Shown one piece after another: positions 1 to 5,792 of a stretch of DNA of 5,923 bases. Position 1 is the first letter of the stretch. Every line of letters begins with the position of its first letter. This DNA is from an uncultured Desulfobacterales bacterium (GTDB lineage: Bacteria > Desulfobacterota > Desulfobacteria > Desulfobacterales > UBA11574). The position numbers were made by a program, and so were the translations under genes. The stretch lies in NCBI GenBank assembly GCA_937925895.1, contig CALANC010000150.1, positions 1-5,923 on the forward strand, read 5' to 3'. The notes under the pieces are model-generated. The model saw only the letters and a program-made list of their open reading frames with translations. It made no database searches and had not been told where the DNA came from.

Positions 1-1071
1 TTTTATGCCTCTGTTGAACAACGAGACAGACCGGAATTAAAAGGTAAACCTGTTGTGGTCGGAGGTGATCCCAACAAAAGAGGGGTTGTCGCAGCCTGTT
101 CATATGAAGCAAGGAAGTTCGGAATTCATTCTGCCATGGCATCCTCTAGAGCTTTTAAGCTATGTCCACATGCTATATTCCTGAGACCTAATTTTGATGT
201 ATATCGATCCGTATCAGCTGACATAAGGAAAATATTTTATGAATATACAGACATTGTAGAGCCGTTATCCCTTGATGAAGCATTCCTGGATGTAACAGAA
301 AATAAAAAAAAGCTCACGTCTGCCACGCTTATTGCCAAAGCTATTTTAAAACAGATTAATCAAGATACCGGGGGATTAACCGCATCGGCCGGTGTTTCAT
401 TTAACAAATTTTTGGCCAAGGCAGCATCAGATTTTAATAAACCTAACGGGATCAAAGTCGTTACACCGGATGATGCCGCCGAATTTACAGACAACTTACC
501 GGTAAGGAAGTTTTTCGGTGTTGGCAAGGTAACCGAGGAAAAAATGCATCATCTCGGAATTATGACCGGCGCTGATCTGAAAAAGATAGACAAAGAGAAA
601 CTGATTAACCTGTTCGGTAAATCCGGACACTACTTTTATAATATGGCCAATGGAATTGACAACCGACCTGTAGAAACAAAATGGATTCGTAAATCCATAG
701 GAAAAGAAACAACGCTTATAGAAGATATCAACGATATAAATGAAATGATAGATATCCTGAGTATGCTTGCCGCTAAAATTGAAAATCTATTAAAAAGAGA
801 CAACCGACAAGGAATGACGGTTACGCTTAAGGTTAAATATTCTGATTTTCAACGTATCACCAGGAGTGTAACCGTAAAAGAGCCTATTTCAGATGCCGAT
901 ATCATAATGAAATATGTTCAACCTTTACTCGAGAATACTGAAGCTGGAATGAAGCAGGTGCGGCTGCTCGGAATTTCCATTTCCAATTTTACTGATGAGG
1001 CAGGCAGGTTAAAAAATTTTTTCCAATTGCATTTACCATTCCATAGATGCTTTCACCACAATGAAAACTAA
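1..1071 (+). CDS. dinB: DNA polymerase IV (Y-family translesion polymerase), 5' end missing
   Basis: This is an error-prone Y-family DNA polymerase that copies past damaged bases in the cytoplasm. The reading frame is open from base 1, so the gene starts outside the window; 356 residues are visible and only about ten are lost, including the first metal-binding Asp of the usual DMDAFYASVE motif. Visible residue 2 (Tyr, bases 4-6) is at the steric-gate position that excludes ribonucleotides. The SYEARKFG nucleotide-binding motif follows. The catalytic pair is in SLDEAFLDVT (Asp at 274-276, Glu at 277-279), then the palm motif SAGVSFNKFLAKAASD, and a helix-hairpin-helix thumb around FGVGKVTEEKM. 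The little finger domain fills the last third. QLHLPF at 1024-1041 is a C-terminal sliding-clamp binding motif, so the 3' end looks intact, with a nine-residue tail after it. Regulation (for example by LexA) cannot be judged because the promoter is outside the window. Confidence 0.96.
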   Translation, partial: FYASVEQRDRPELKGKPVVVGGDPNKRGVVAACSYEARKFGIHSAMASSRAFKLCPHAIFLRPNFDVYRSVSADIRKIFYEYTDIVEPLSLDEAFLDVTENKKKLTSATLIAKAILKQINQDTGGLTASAGVSFNKFLAKAASDFNKPNGIKVVTPDDAAEFTDNLPVRKFFGVGKVTEEKMHHLGIMTGADLKKIDKEKLINLFGKSGHYFYNMANGIDNRPVETKWIRKSIGKETTLIEDINDINEMIDILSMLAAKIENLLKRDNRQGMTVTLKVKYSDFQRITRSVTVKEPISDADIIMKYVQPLLENTEAGMKQVRLLGISISNFTDEAGRLKNFFQLHLPFHRCFHHNEN

Positions 1072-1149
1072 CATAACATTTTGATATTGCAATTAATCAC
1101 ACTTTTATTGCGTATTTTATTTACGTATCATATACCTGTTAAACTGATC

Positions 1150-1177
1150 TTGACTTTTAGGAAAATCCAGATACCAT
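1150..1177 (+). promoter_or_regulatory. possible sigma70-type promoter for the small cysteine-rich gene
   Basis: TTGACT at 1150-1155 and TACCAT at 1172-1177 are separated by 16 bases in an AT-rich stretch downstream of dinB. Initiation would fall about 65-75 bases before the ATG at 1258. The -10 matches the consensus at four of six positions only, so this is a weak prediction from pattern alone. Confidence 0.25.
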
Positions 1178-1257
1178 TAATTATCTAAAAAAAGCTTTTC
1201 TAATTGACCTTTCCACTTTTCCGGTTCCATTTTGAGAAGGGGTGGCTATAATTATTT

Positions 1258-1503
1258 ATGAAACATATGGAAGCGTTAGAAAAGATATTTGCAGATACAC
1301 CTGGCACATCCACAATTGTAATTACCTGTAAATGTGAAGATTGCGGTTGCGAGTTAACAGTCGACGTGACCGCCACTCCGGAAGGATTTGGATTACAAAG
1401 TGGTGTTTTATTGGCGGGTGGGGCCAACGGGTTCTTGGCCCAGTGCCTTGATTGTCACCAGGTGAATCCTAAAATGCCAAACAGTTATGCATCGACCTCT
1501 TGA
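1258..1503 (+). CDS. small cysteine-rich, putative zinc-binding protein of unknown function
   Basis: This 81-residue protein is not one I recognise. It has two cysteine clusters: C24, C26, C29 and C31 in TCKCEDCGCE, and C63 and C66 in CLDCHQ. C26-x2-C29 and C63-x2-C66 are spaced like the two knuckles of a zinc ribbon, with a Gly-rich segment (residues 43-59) between them. No signal peptide or membrane segment is seen, so it is probably cytoplasmic. A purine-rich AAGGGGTGG (1237-1245) lies 12 bases before the ATG, a slightly long spacing; a second Met at codon 4 is an alternative start. It follows dinB after 186 bases, too far to assume an operon. The opposite strand is also open here (1200-1427) but has no cysteine pattern or other protein-like signature. 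After the stop, another frame continues with protein-like sequence (1487-1564), so the C-terminus may be altered by a frameshift. Confidence 0.6.
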   Translation: MKHMEALEKIFADTPGTSTIVITCKCEDCGCELTVDVTATPEGFGLQSGVLLAGGANGFLAQCLDCHQVNPKMPNSYASTS

Positions 1504-1564
1504 CAAAGAATTCCCTTCACCTCCACATCCTTACGGCAATGCGGCGGACAATTTAGTGAGTTAA
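1487..1564 (+). other. overlapping short frame, possible displaced C-terminus of the preceding gene
   Basis: In the frame one base ahead of the cysteine-rich gene, an ATG at 1487 opens 25 codons ending in TAA at 1562-1564 (MHRPLDKEFPSPP and onward, rich in Pro, His and Asn). It overlaps the last 17 bases of the upstream gene and has no ribosome binding site of its own. It could be a chance reading, a translationally coupled peptide, or the true C-terminus of the upstream protein displaced by a one-base frameshift near 1480-1500. The sequence alone does not decide. Confidence 0.2.
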
Positions 1565-1722
1565 CGCCTAGCCAATCGTCTCAGTTAAACTATTTCATTG
1601 AGAATTACACCATATTTGAAGGCCAACTAATTTCCTGAATCTCGCATAAAAATAAATGAGAGCCTTCTAATTAATGCTACAAAGTGGTATACAAATCGAA
1701 AAAAGGCATTATCTTTTTAGAA

Positions 1723-1729
1723 AAGGGGG
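1723..1729 (+). promoter_or_regulatory. ribosome binding site that fixes the TPR gene start
   Basis: AAGGGGG lies eight bases before the GTG at 1738. The longer reading from the GTG at 1684 would place this site inside the coding region and would put a charged, non-signal extension before the signal peptide. The site therefore favours the shorter protein. Confidence 0.75.
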
Positions 1730-1737
1730 CGATCAAG

Positions 1738-2481
1738 GTGAGAAGTGCACTTGTTTTTACAATTATCTGGTTTGTATCAGCTGTTCCGACGGCGTGGAGT
1801 CAGAATGCCATGAATTTCTATAATCTTGGCGTTAATAGCTCTATTGCTTACAAGAAGATCCATTACTTTACCAAGGCCATAGAGCTGAACCCATATTTTT
1901 CTGCCGCCTATGAAAAGCGGGGAATGATGTACGCTTTTCAAGAAAAATATAGCCGGATGATAAAAGATTTTTTGAAGGTTGTTGAGCTCAACCCCTCTGA
2001 ACCACAAGCTTACATGATGCTCGGCTTGGCCTATATGAAAGAAGATAACTTGGAAGAAGCCGTTTCTAACCTGACCCATGCACTTAAATTCAACCCCCAA
2101 CTGGCCGGCGCTTACAGCTACCGGGCAGAAGCATTTCGCTTACAAGGAATGGTCGATGAGGCGATTCATGATGCCACCAAAGCTATAAAAATCGGTGGTT
2201 CCGAACCAAATATTGGCAGGGCCTATTCGACCCGTTCAAAGGCATATAGAGAGCTCGGTCAAAGTGAACGGGCTGATGCAGATTTCAAGATCGCTTCAAG
2301 ATTAGATCCGGAATACTATAAGTATACGCTCTTCTCTTCCACTGAATATCTTGCCAATCTTGCCAGTGAATCCAGCGAACTTAAGCGTATTGGACGGATG
2401 GGAGCAGCCTTGGTGGTTGCCCTTGTGTTTGTATTAATCTTTAAACTGGTTTTACCGCCACCAAAAAAAGAAGATGATTGA
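1738..2481 (+). CDS. exported TPR-repeat protein with C-terminal membrane anchor
   Basis: This 247-residue protein probably acts as a protein-protein interaction scaffold at the outer face of the inner membrane; the partner is unknown. Residues 1-21 form a signal peptide: one Arg, a hydrophobic core (ALVFTIIWFVSAV) and a likely cleavage after AWS, before QNA. About five TPR-like repeats follow, at roughly 22-53 (degenerate), 55-86, 89-120, 123-152 and 159-191; several end in the typical ELNP, KFNP or RLDP. Residues 222-240 are a strongly hydrophobic helix (GAALVVALVFVLIFKLVL), followed by a short charged tail PPPKKEDD. This suggests periplasmic repeats and a short cytoplasmic tail. The GTG start is chosen because the AAGGGGG site and the signal peptide agree on it; an in-frame GTG at 1684 would add 18 residues and spoil the signal peptide. 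The gene stands alone on this strand and converges with the PilZ gene. TPR sequences diverge too fast for a specific function to be named. Confidence 0.85.
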   Translation: MRSALVFTIIWFVSAVPTAWSQNAMNFYNLGVNSSIAYKKIHYFTKAIELNPYFSAAYEKRGMMYAFQEKYSRMIKDFLKVVELNPSEPQAYMMLGLAYMKEDNLEEAVSNLTHALKFNPQLAGAYSYRAEAFRLQGMVDEAIHDATKAIKIGGSEPNIGRAYSTRSKAYRELGQSERADADFKIASRLDPEYYKYTLFSSTEYLANLASESSELKRIGRMGAALVVALVFVLIFKLVLPPPKKEDD

Positions 2482-2526
2482 TTGGCTGAAATTTGACAAT
2501 TAACTTATTCTCAGAAGAATCCGGCC

Positions 2527-3036
2527 TTATTCTTTAATATCAAGTTTTTCAGTATCCCCACCAGTGAATTTAACGCCAATTCCCTCGGAATTAACTCTTA
2601 CAACCTCACCCGCCACGGATATATTATCCCCCATTTCCGGAAGAGAAAAATTCATTTTTATTTGCTGACCGATATAAAAAGGAGCATTCGTCTCTATAAA
2701 GACCCCGCCATTGCTTATATCTTTAATGAAGTTAAGAAAACAAATTTCATTTGAAGTACAATCCGCAGCGATTATAGACTTCTTTCGAGGATGTTGTCTC
2801 ATCTCTTCGGAAAAGCTGCGTGTTTCTGCCAATTGTTTACTATCACCAACAGCGTAGCTATGTTCCAAATCTACTAGTAGATTTCGCTGATCTGTCTCGG
2901 GCATGTTTAAAATGATTTCTATCAGGCGGACGGCAACTTTTGTATTGTCCACCCTTTGTTCAGGTGTTGAAACATAAGGCATATCATCCGTCGCCGGTCG
3001 GGTTGTTTGATCCATTTCTTCAACAATTCTTTTCAT
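2527..3036 (-). CDS. PilZ domain protein, probable cyclic di-GMP effector
   Basis: This 169-residue cytoplasmic protein carries a C-terminal PilZ domain (about residues 78-160). Both c-di-GMP binding elements are present: the RxxxR motif (R80-QHP-R84) and DISNGG (D106, S108, G110, G111), followed by the expected beta-barrel strands (GVFIETNAPF, GQQIKMNFSLP, ISVAGEVVRV, GIGVKF). The first 75 residues are polar and mostly helical, with a segment at 33-62 (KVAVRLIEIILNMPETDQRNLL) that may be an interaction or dimerisation region; I do not recognise it as a named domain. PilZ proteins commonly control motility, exopolysaccharide or adhesion in response to c-di-GMP, but no such genes are visible here, so the target is unknown. 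The start is supported by an almost perfect Shine-Dalgarno sequence. The gene is monocistronic in this window: its stop is 45 bases from the convergent TPR gene stop. Confidence 0.92.
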   Translation of the reverse strand: MKRIVEEMDQTTRPATDDMPYVSTPEQRVDNTKVAVRLIEIILNMPETDQRNLLVDLEHSYAVGDSKQLAETRSFSEEMRQHPRKKSIIAADCTSNEICFLNFIKDISNGGVFIETNAPFYIGQQIKMNFSLPEMGDNISVAGEVVRVNSEGIGVKFTGGDTEKLDIKE

Positions 3037-3042
3037 TGATAC

Positions 3043-3051
3043 ATCACCTCC
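3043..3051 (-). promoter_or_regulatory. strong Shine-Dalgarno sequence of the PilZ gene
   Basis: Read on the minus strand this is GGAGGTGAT, fully complementary to the usual anti-Shine-Dalgarno end of 16S rRNA, six bases before the ATG. It is by far the strongest ribosome binding site in the window and suggests efficient translation. Confidence 0.9.
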
Positions 3052-3149
3052 CTGTTTGATGATCGAGGTATGTTAAAAAAATAATTGTTTTGTGCCATGT
3101 AGATATTGCAGCATAGAGGTTAATATGAAACGGCAGAAATAAGTCTAAC

Positions 3150-3179
3150 ATTTGAAACACCAATAATACCGGATGTCAA
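3150..3179 (-). promoter_or_regulatory. possible promoter of the PilZ gene
   Basis: On the minus strand a perfect -35 TTGACA (3179 down to 3174) is followed after 18 bases by TCAAAT (3155 down to 3150), a four-of-six match to the -10 consensus. The transcript would have a leader of roughly 105 bases. The poor -10 keeps confidence low. Confidence 0.22.
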
Positions 3180-3258
3180 CAAAAAAACGACAAATACATA
3201 AACAATTTAAGAAAAGTGGTTTGTTCCGTTTTTTCCCTGGCCCGGTTTTCTCACGAGA

Positions 3259-3345
3259 CTGAGCGACTCAGGAACAAGGCATTTCAGGCCGAAGGCGTAG
3301 TATTTTACTTCGAGGGCTGAATAACGCAGTTCCTGTGTTGCTCAG
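3259..3345. repeat. 87-base imperfect palindrome forming a long hairpin
   Basis: The outer arms are CTGAGCGACTCAGGAAC (3259-3275) and GTTCCTGTGTTGCTCAG (3329-3345). They pair at 15 of 17 positions, and one of the two exceptions is a G-T wobble in the plus-strand fold. A symmetrical 7-by-7 internal loop follows (3276-3282 and 3322-3328). A second stem pairs TTCAGGCC (3283-3290) with GGGCTGAA (3314-3321), seven of eight. The apex (3291-3313) can pair further, GAAG with CTTC and GTA with TAC. The block is more G+C-rich than its AT-rich surroundings. No T-tract follows, so it is not a standard terminator. It has the form of a dispersed palindromic repeat of the REP/ERIC kind, but copy number cannot be judged from one copy. 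Confidence 0.75.
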
Positions 3346-3357
3346 GCTTGCCTTTGG

Positions 3358-3490
3358 TGAAGAATTTATTTTTTAGTGATACGATATTCACTAAAACAAA
3401 GTGTCTTTGATCAAGAGCAACCGAGTTTAAGGTAATCTTCTGATTTTAGGCCGTTTCTTTTTTGTTTTCAAAACCAAAATAAATTCTTCA
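3358..3490. repeat. 133-base segment bounded by perfect 15-base inverted repeats
   Basis: TGAAGAATTTATTTT (3358-3372) is exactly the reverse complement of AAAATAAATTCTTCA (3476-3490). The 103 bases between have no ORF of note. The size and terminal inverted repeats are like a miniature inverted-repeat element, though I see no clear target-site duplication next to the ends. Alternatively, as RNA, the arms could close a structured 5' leader of the EamA gene; it ends 98 bases before that start codon. Confidence 0.6.
3371..3396. repeat. nested 9-base inverted repeat
   Basis: TTTTAGTGA (3371-3379) and TCACTAAAA (3388-3396) are perfect inverted arms around an eight-base centre. The left arm shares two bases with the left arm of the larger inverted repeat, so the two pairings compete at that end. 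The spacing suits either a small hairpin or a dimeric repressor operator. Confidence 0.55.
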
Positions 3491-3505
3491 TGAGAAATGC
3501 GGGCT

Positions 3506-3540
3506 AAAGTTTGACATCAAGCTTAAACTTTTGGTAACGT
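3506..3540 (+). promoter_or_regulatory. possible promoter of the EamA gene with overlapping inverted repeat
   Basis: TTGACA (3511-3516) is a perfect -35 match. The best -10 at an 18-base spacing is TAACGT (3535-3540), only three of six. AAAGTTT (3506-3512) and AAACTTT (3525-3531) form a perfect seven-base inverted repeat that overlaps the -35 and the spacer, an arrangement typical of a repressor operator. Both readings are inferences from pattern; the leader to the ATG would be about 40 bases. Confidence 0.28.
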
Positions 3541-3588
3541 CGCGATTGTCTGTAACACTTAAATTTCTAATAAAATTTTAGTTGAACG

Positions 3589-4533
3589 ATGAAATTAACA
3601 GAATATGTTAAAAACCAAAGGATGGGATATCTTTATGTTGTAATAGCCGCTCTTATGTGGGGTTTATCCGGATCATCGGCCAAATTTTTATTTAGGAGCG
3701 GAATCACCCCCTATCAGCTCGCACAACTTCGCCTGTCAATTTCTTCCGGCCTATTGTTCTTATGGCTCTTGATCCGTCATCCCTCCTTACTGAAAATAGA
3801 CCGAAAAGATATATTCTATTTTGTTTTGTTCGGCACTGTGGGGATGGCTGGTGTCCAGTTCACTTATCTTTTTGCCATCAGCAAAATCAATGTGGCGGCC
3901 GCCATTTTGCTCCAGTATCTGGCCCCCAGCTTTATCGCTTTACATTCAGTTGTGTTCATGCGTGAAAGGCTTAAACCTGCAACGATTACGGCCCTTGCGG
4001 GCGCCACGCTCGGCTGCTATCTTGTTGTCGGTGCCTACAATGTCGATATTTTAACCATGAATTATGCCGGTATCATCAGCGGCATCCTGGCAGGCATCAC
4101 ATTCGCCTGGTATTCGATTCACGGCGAATATGGCATGAGGCGTTATAATCCATGGACGGTACTCTTCTATGCCCTGCTTTTCGGAGCACTTGTATGGAAC
4201 GTACTGCACCCTCCTCTCGAAGCCTTGATACAAATGTATTCTCCGATACAGTGGGTATGGATCCTTTATATCGGCGTGCTGGGGACTCTCGTACCTTTCG
4301 GTCTCTATTTAGAAGGCATCAATCTGATCCGATCCACCCGGGCCAGCATCACCGCGACCCTTGAACCTATCACTGCCGGGGTAATATCTTATTTTTTCCT
4401 CAATGAAATCCTGGAAACCCCGCAGATCATAGGTGGCATACTTGTTATCGCATCAATTATTTTGCTTCAATTGAAACAGGAGCAAGACGATAAAGCACCA
4501 AGCGTTATCCGCAGTCGGACCCAAAAAGAATAG
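3589..4533 (+). CDS. EamA/DMT-superfamily inner-membrane transporter
   Basis: This 314-residue protein is a drug/metabolite transporter with two EamA repeats and the family's usual ten helices, at about 12-30, 43-62, 74-97, 101-124, 131-150, 157-177, 188-205, 221-241, 253-274 and 279-296. The first repeat ends in the conserved region QYLAPSFIALHSVVFMRERL (109-128) and the second in the matching ATLEPITAGVISYFFLNEIL (256-275), each with the Pro in helix 4 or 9 and the Glu before the last helix of the repeat. The C-terminal tail is short, charged and cytoplasmic. Members export or import amino acids, sugars or other small metabolites; the substrate cannot be read from sequence. No clear Shine-Dalgarno precedes the ATG at 3589; an in-frame ATG at 3622 would cut close to helix 1 and is less likely. 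The gene converges with the oxidoreductase gene, 36 bases between stops, so a shared pathway is possible but not shown. Confidence 0.92.
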   Translation: MKLTEYVKNQRMGYLYVVIAALMWGLSGSSAKFLFRSGITPYQLAQLRLSISSGLLFLWLLIRHPSLLKIDRKDIFYFVLFGTVGMAGVQFTYLFAISKINVAAAILLQYLAPSFIALHSVVFMRERLKPATITALAGATLGCYLVVGAYNVDILTMNYAGIISGILAGITFAWYSIHGEYGMRRYNPWTVLFYALLFGALVWNVLHPPLEALIQMYSPIQWVWILYIGVLGTLVPFGLYLEGINLIRSTRASITATLEPITAGVISYFFLNEILETPQIIGGILVIASIILLQLKQEQDDKAPSVIRSRTQKE

Positions 4534-4569
4534 CCCCAATTCTTTTCCAGCCCGCCACGATCCCGCAGG

Positions 4570-5742
4570 TTAAACCAGCCCGCTCTCACTCAGCGGGCGC
4601 TTTGCTAGTATTCTTTCGGCGTGAAAATTTGAAAGGTCTATTTTTGGTGACAAATCTAAAAGCAGTTCGGACATGTAACGACCCACGGCTGGGGCCTGTT
4701 GAAGTCCATGCCCGGAGAACCCGTTGGCCAGATAAAACCCCTTGATCTCCGGCCATTCGCCGAGAATAGCATTGCCGTCAAGTGTGTTGACCGCATACAG
4801 ACCGGCCCAACCTCGAATAAGTTTGAGTGTATCAAAAGCGGGAACGAAGGCTGCCAGCTCCGGCCAGAGGACCTCTGTAAACCGCTTGTCATCCCAAGAA
4901 AATTCAAAACCGACCGGATCTTCGGGCATCGATTTGCCCAGCAGAATCAGTCCGCCGGTCTCGGTTCGAAAATAAAGACCTGACGGCAGAACAGTCAAAG
5001 GCAGAGGTCCTGCCGGTTTGATCGCCGTATCCAGCACAAAAACCTGGCGCTTGATCGGTTCAACCGGAAGATGGACACCTGCAGTTCGGGCCACATCGGC
5101 TGCCCAGGCACCGGCACAATTCACCACCAAACCCGTCGATAGAGATTCTCCGGATGCCAATCTGACTCCAGTGACTTTGGAACTGTCCGTCAGAATCTCG
5201 ACAACTTGGTCTTTAATATAATTGGCGCCCAGTGACCGGGCCTTTGCCTTGTAGCCCATGAGAAAGGCATAGGCATCAAAATGGCCATCCAATGGTCCAA
5301 AAGACCCACCAGATAGGCCTTTCGGTTCAAAAAGAGGATAGCGTTCTCGTATCTTTTGGTTAGACCACCACTCGACTTTGCAATCCAAACGTTTCTGCAA
5401 AGCAATTGCTTCTCTGGCCAGACTCCTGTTATCGCGGTCTATGAGAAAAAGATTGCCTTCCCGGCGAAAGCTGATATTCGGCCTGTTGTCGTCAACCATC
5501 ATTTCTTCTTCAAATTGCTTCAACACCTCAAAAGTATATTGGGAAATCTGGATGTTCTCCCTGAGGCTGAACTGGATACGTGCGTTTCCCACTGATAGGG
5601 TAGAAGAGGCCTTGGAATATGTTGGATCAGGTTCGACAACAATAATGTTCAGTCTGTCGTCATGGTTCATTAAGTAATAGGCCGTGGCGCTGCCCATAAC
5701 CCCGCCACCGACAATGACCACATCACAGGAGTTTTTATTCAT
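4570..5742 (-). CDS. FAD-dependent amino acid/amine oxidoreductase, FOXRED1-like (DAO family)
   Basis: This 390-residue flavoenzyme belongs to the DAO family, which oxidises the C-N bond of amino acids or secondary amines with FAD. An N-terminal Rossmann motif (VIVGGGVMGSATAYYL, Gly 12, 14 and 17) is followed by E37 for the FAD ribose. TYSKASSTLSVGNARIQFSL (41-60) and C-terminal ANGFSGHGLQQAPAVGRYMS (339-358) closely resemble the matching regions of mitochondrial FOXRED1, placing it in that subgroup. VNCAGAWAADVA (207-218) is the usual second dinucleotide-domain signature. Length is normal for a bacterial member and no signal peptide is seen. Its upstream neighbour, 50 bases away on the same strand, is an ornithine cyclodeaminase homologue, suggesting a two-gene unit acting on an amino or imino acid. 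The ATG at 5742 is preferred; an in-frame TTG at 5748 would add two residues, and neither has a strong ribosome binding site. The exact substrate is not evident. Confidence 0.9.
   Translation of the reverse strand: MNKNSCDVVIVGGGVMGSATAYYLMNHDDRLNIIVVEPDPTYSKASSTLSVGNARIQFSLRENIQISQYTFEVLKQFEEEMMVDDNRPNISFRREGNLFLIDRDNRSLAREAIALQKRLDCKVEWWSNQKIRERYPLFEPKGLSGGSFGPLDGHFDAYAFLMGYKAKARSLGANYIKDQVVEILTDSSKVTGVRLASGESLSTGLVVNCAGAWAADVARTAGVHLPVEPIKRQVFVLDTAIKPAGPLPLTVLPSGLYFRTETGGLILLGKSMPEDPVGFEFSWDDKRFTEVLWPELAAFVPAFDTLKLIRGWAGLYAVNTLDGNAILGEWPEIKGFYLANGFSGHGLQQAPAVGRYMSELLLDLSPKIDLSNFHAERILAKRPLSESGLV
4578..4598. terminator. possible hairpin terminator between convergent genes
   Basis: GCCCGCT (4578-4584) and AGCGGGC (4592-4598) form a perfect seven-base G+C-rich stem with a seven-base loop. 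It sits in the last codons of the oxidoreductase gene, 44 bases past the EamA stop. On the plus strand it is followed by GCTTTGCT and on the minus strand by TGGTTTAA, so neither side has a real U-tract. It may slow or end transcription from the EamA side, but it also encodes the C-terminal residues and could be coincidental. Confidence 0.35.
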
Positions 5743-5774
5743 AATCAATCATCTGGAAAATTCTACAAGTTGGA

Positions 5775-5788
5775 AGGGTAAGTACCCT
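5775..5788. repeat. short palindrome between the two enzyme genes
   Basis: AGGGTA (5775-5780) and TACCCT (5783-5788) are perfect inverted arms two bases apart. In RNA this folds as a five-base stem with a four-base loop in the short gap between the cyclodeaminase stop and the oxidoreductase start. It might affect the intercistronic message, but such short palindromes also occur by chance. Confidence 0.35.
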
Positions 5789-5792
5789 GTCT

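Larger units (their letters stand above)
3037..3588. other. 552-base divergent intergenic region without a gene, rich in inverted repeats
   Basis: No convincing coding sequence is seen on either strand between the divergent PilZ and EamA genes. The part near the PilZ gene (about 3060-3240) is AT-rich and holds that gene's leader. A more G+C-rich block at 3259-3345 forms a long hairpin. Immediately after it lies a segment bounded by 15-base inverted repeats (3358-3490). The last hundred bases contain a small inverted repeat over a possible promoter of the EamA gene. These elements are listed separately. No known riboswitch or tRNA-like fold was recognised. Confidence 0.8.

Noticed and set aside
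1173..1200. Possible dinB terminator (AGATA...TATCT followed by a run of A)
   Set aside because: The stem is five A+T-rich pairs and the tract is A, not T, on the dinB strand, so it is not a convincing terminator.
1247..1252. Perfect TATAAT just before the ATG at 1258
   Set aside because: No -35 hexamer sits at 16-18 bases, and transcription from it would begin at the start codon itself, leaving out the purine-rich ribosome site.
1200..1427. Minus-strand 75-residue ORF opposite the cysteine-rich gene
   Set aside because: It has no recognisable domain and no clear ribosome binding site, while the plus strand shows a paired cysteine pattern and an upstream purine-rich site.
1618..1667. GAAGGC/GCCTTC inverted repeat upstream of the TPR gene
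   Set aside because: The arms are only six bases with a 38-base loop, which is expected by chance; no promoter or regulatory pattern goes with it.
1777..2100. Minus-strand 107-residue ORF inside the TPR gene
   Set aside because: It lies fully within a gene with a signal peptide and repeats, and its translation has no family signature.
3089..3110. Sigma54-like TGGCAC on the minus strand upstream of the PilZ gene
   Set aside because: The -12 half lacks the required GC (AATTA where TTGCA is expected).
3124..3141. Five-codon ORF (MKRQK) preceded by AGAGG
   Set aside because: It is too short to support as a gene and has no attenuator-like structure attached to it.
3762..4364. Several 60-77 residue ORFs on both strands inside the EamA gene
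   Set aside because: All are alternate-frame shadows of a gene with clear membrane topology and family motifs.
4656..5677. Plus-strand and alternate-frame ORFs of 67-99 residues across the oxidoreductase gene
   Set aside because: The minus-strand frame carries a continuous DAO-family protein with all main motifs; the others have none.
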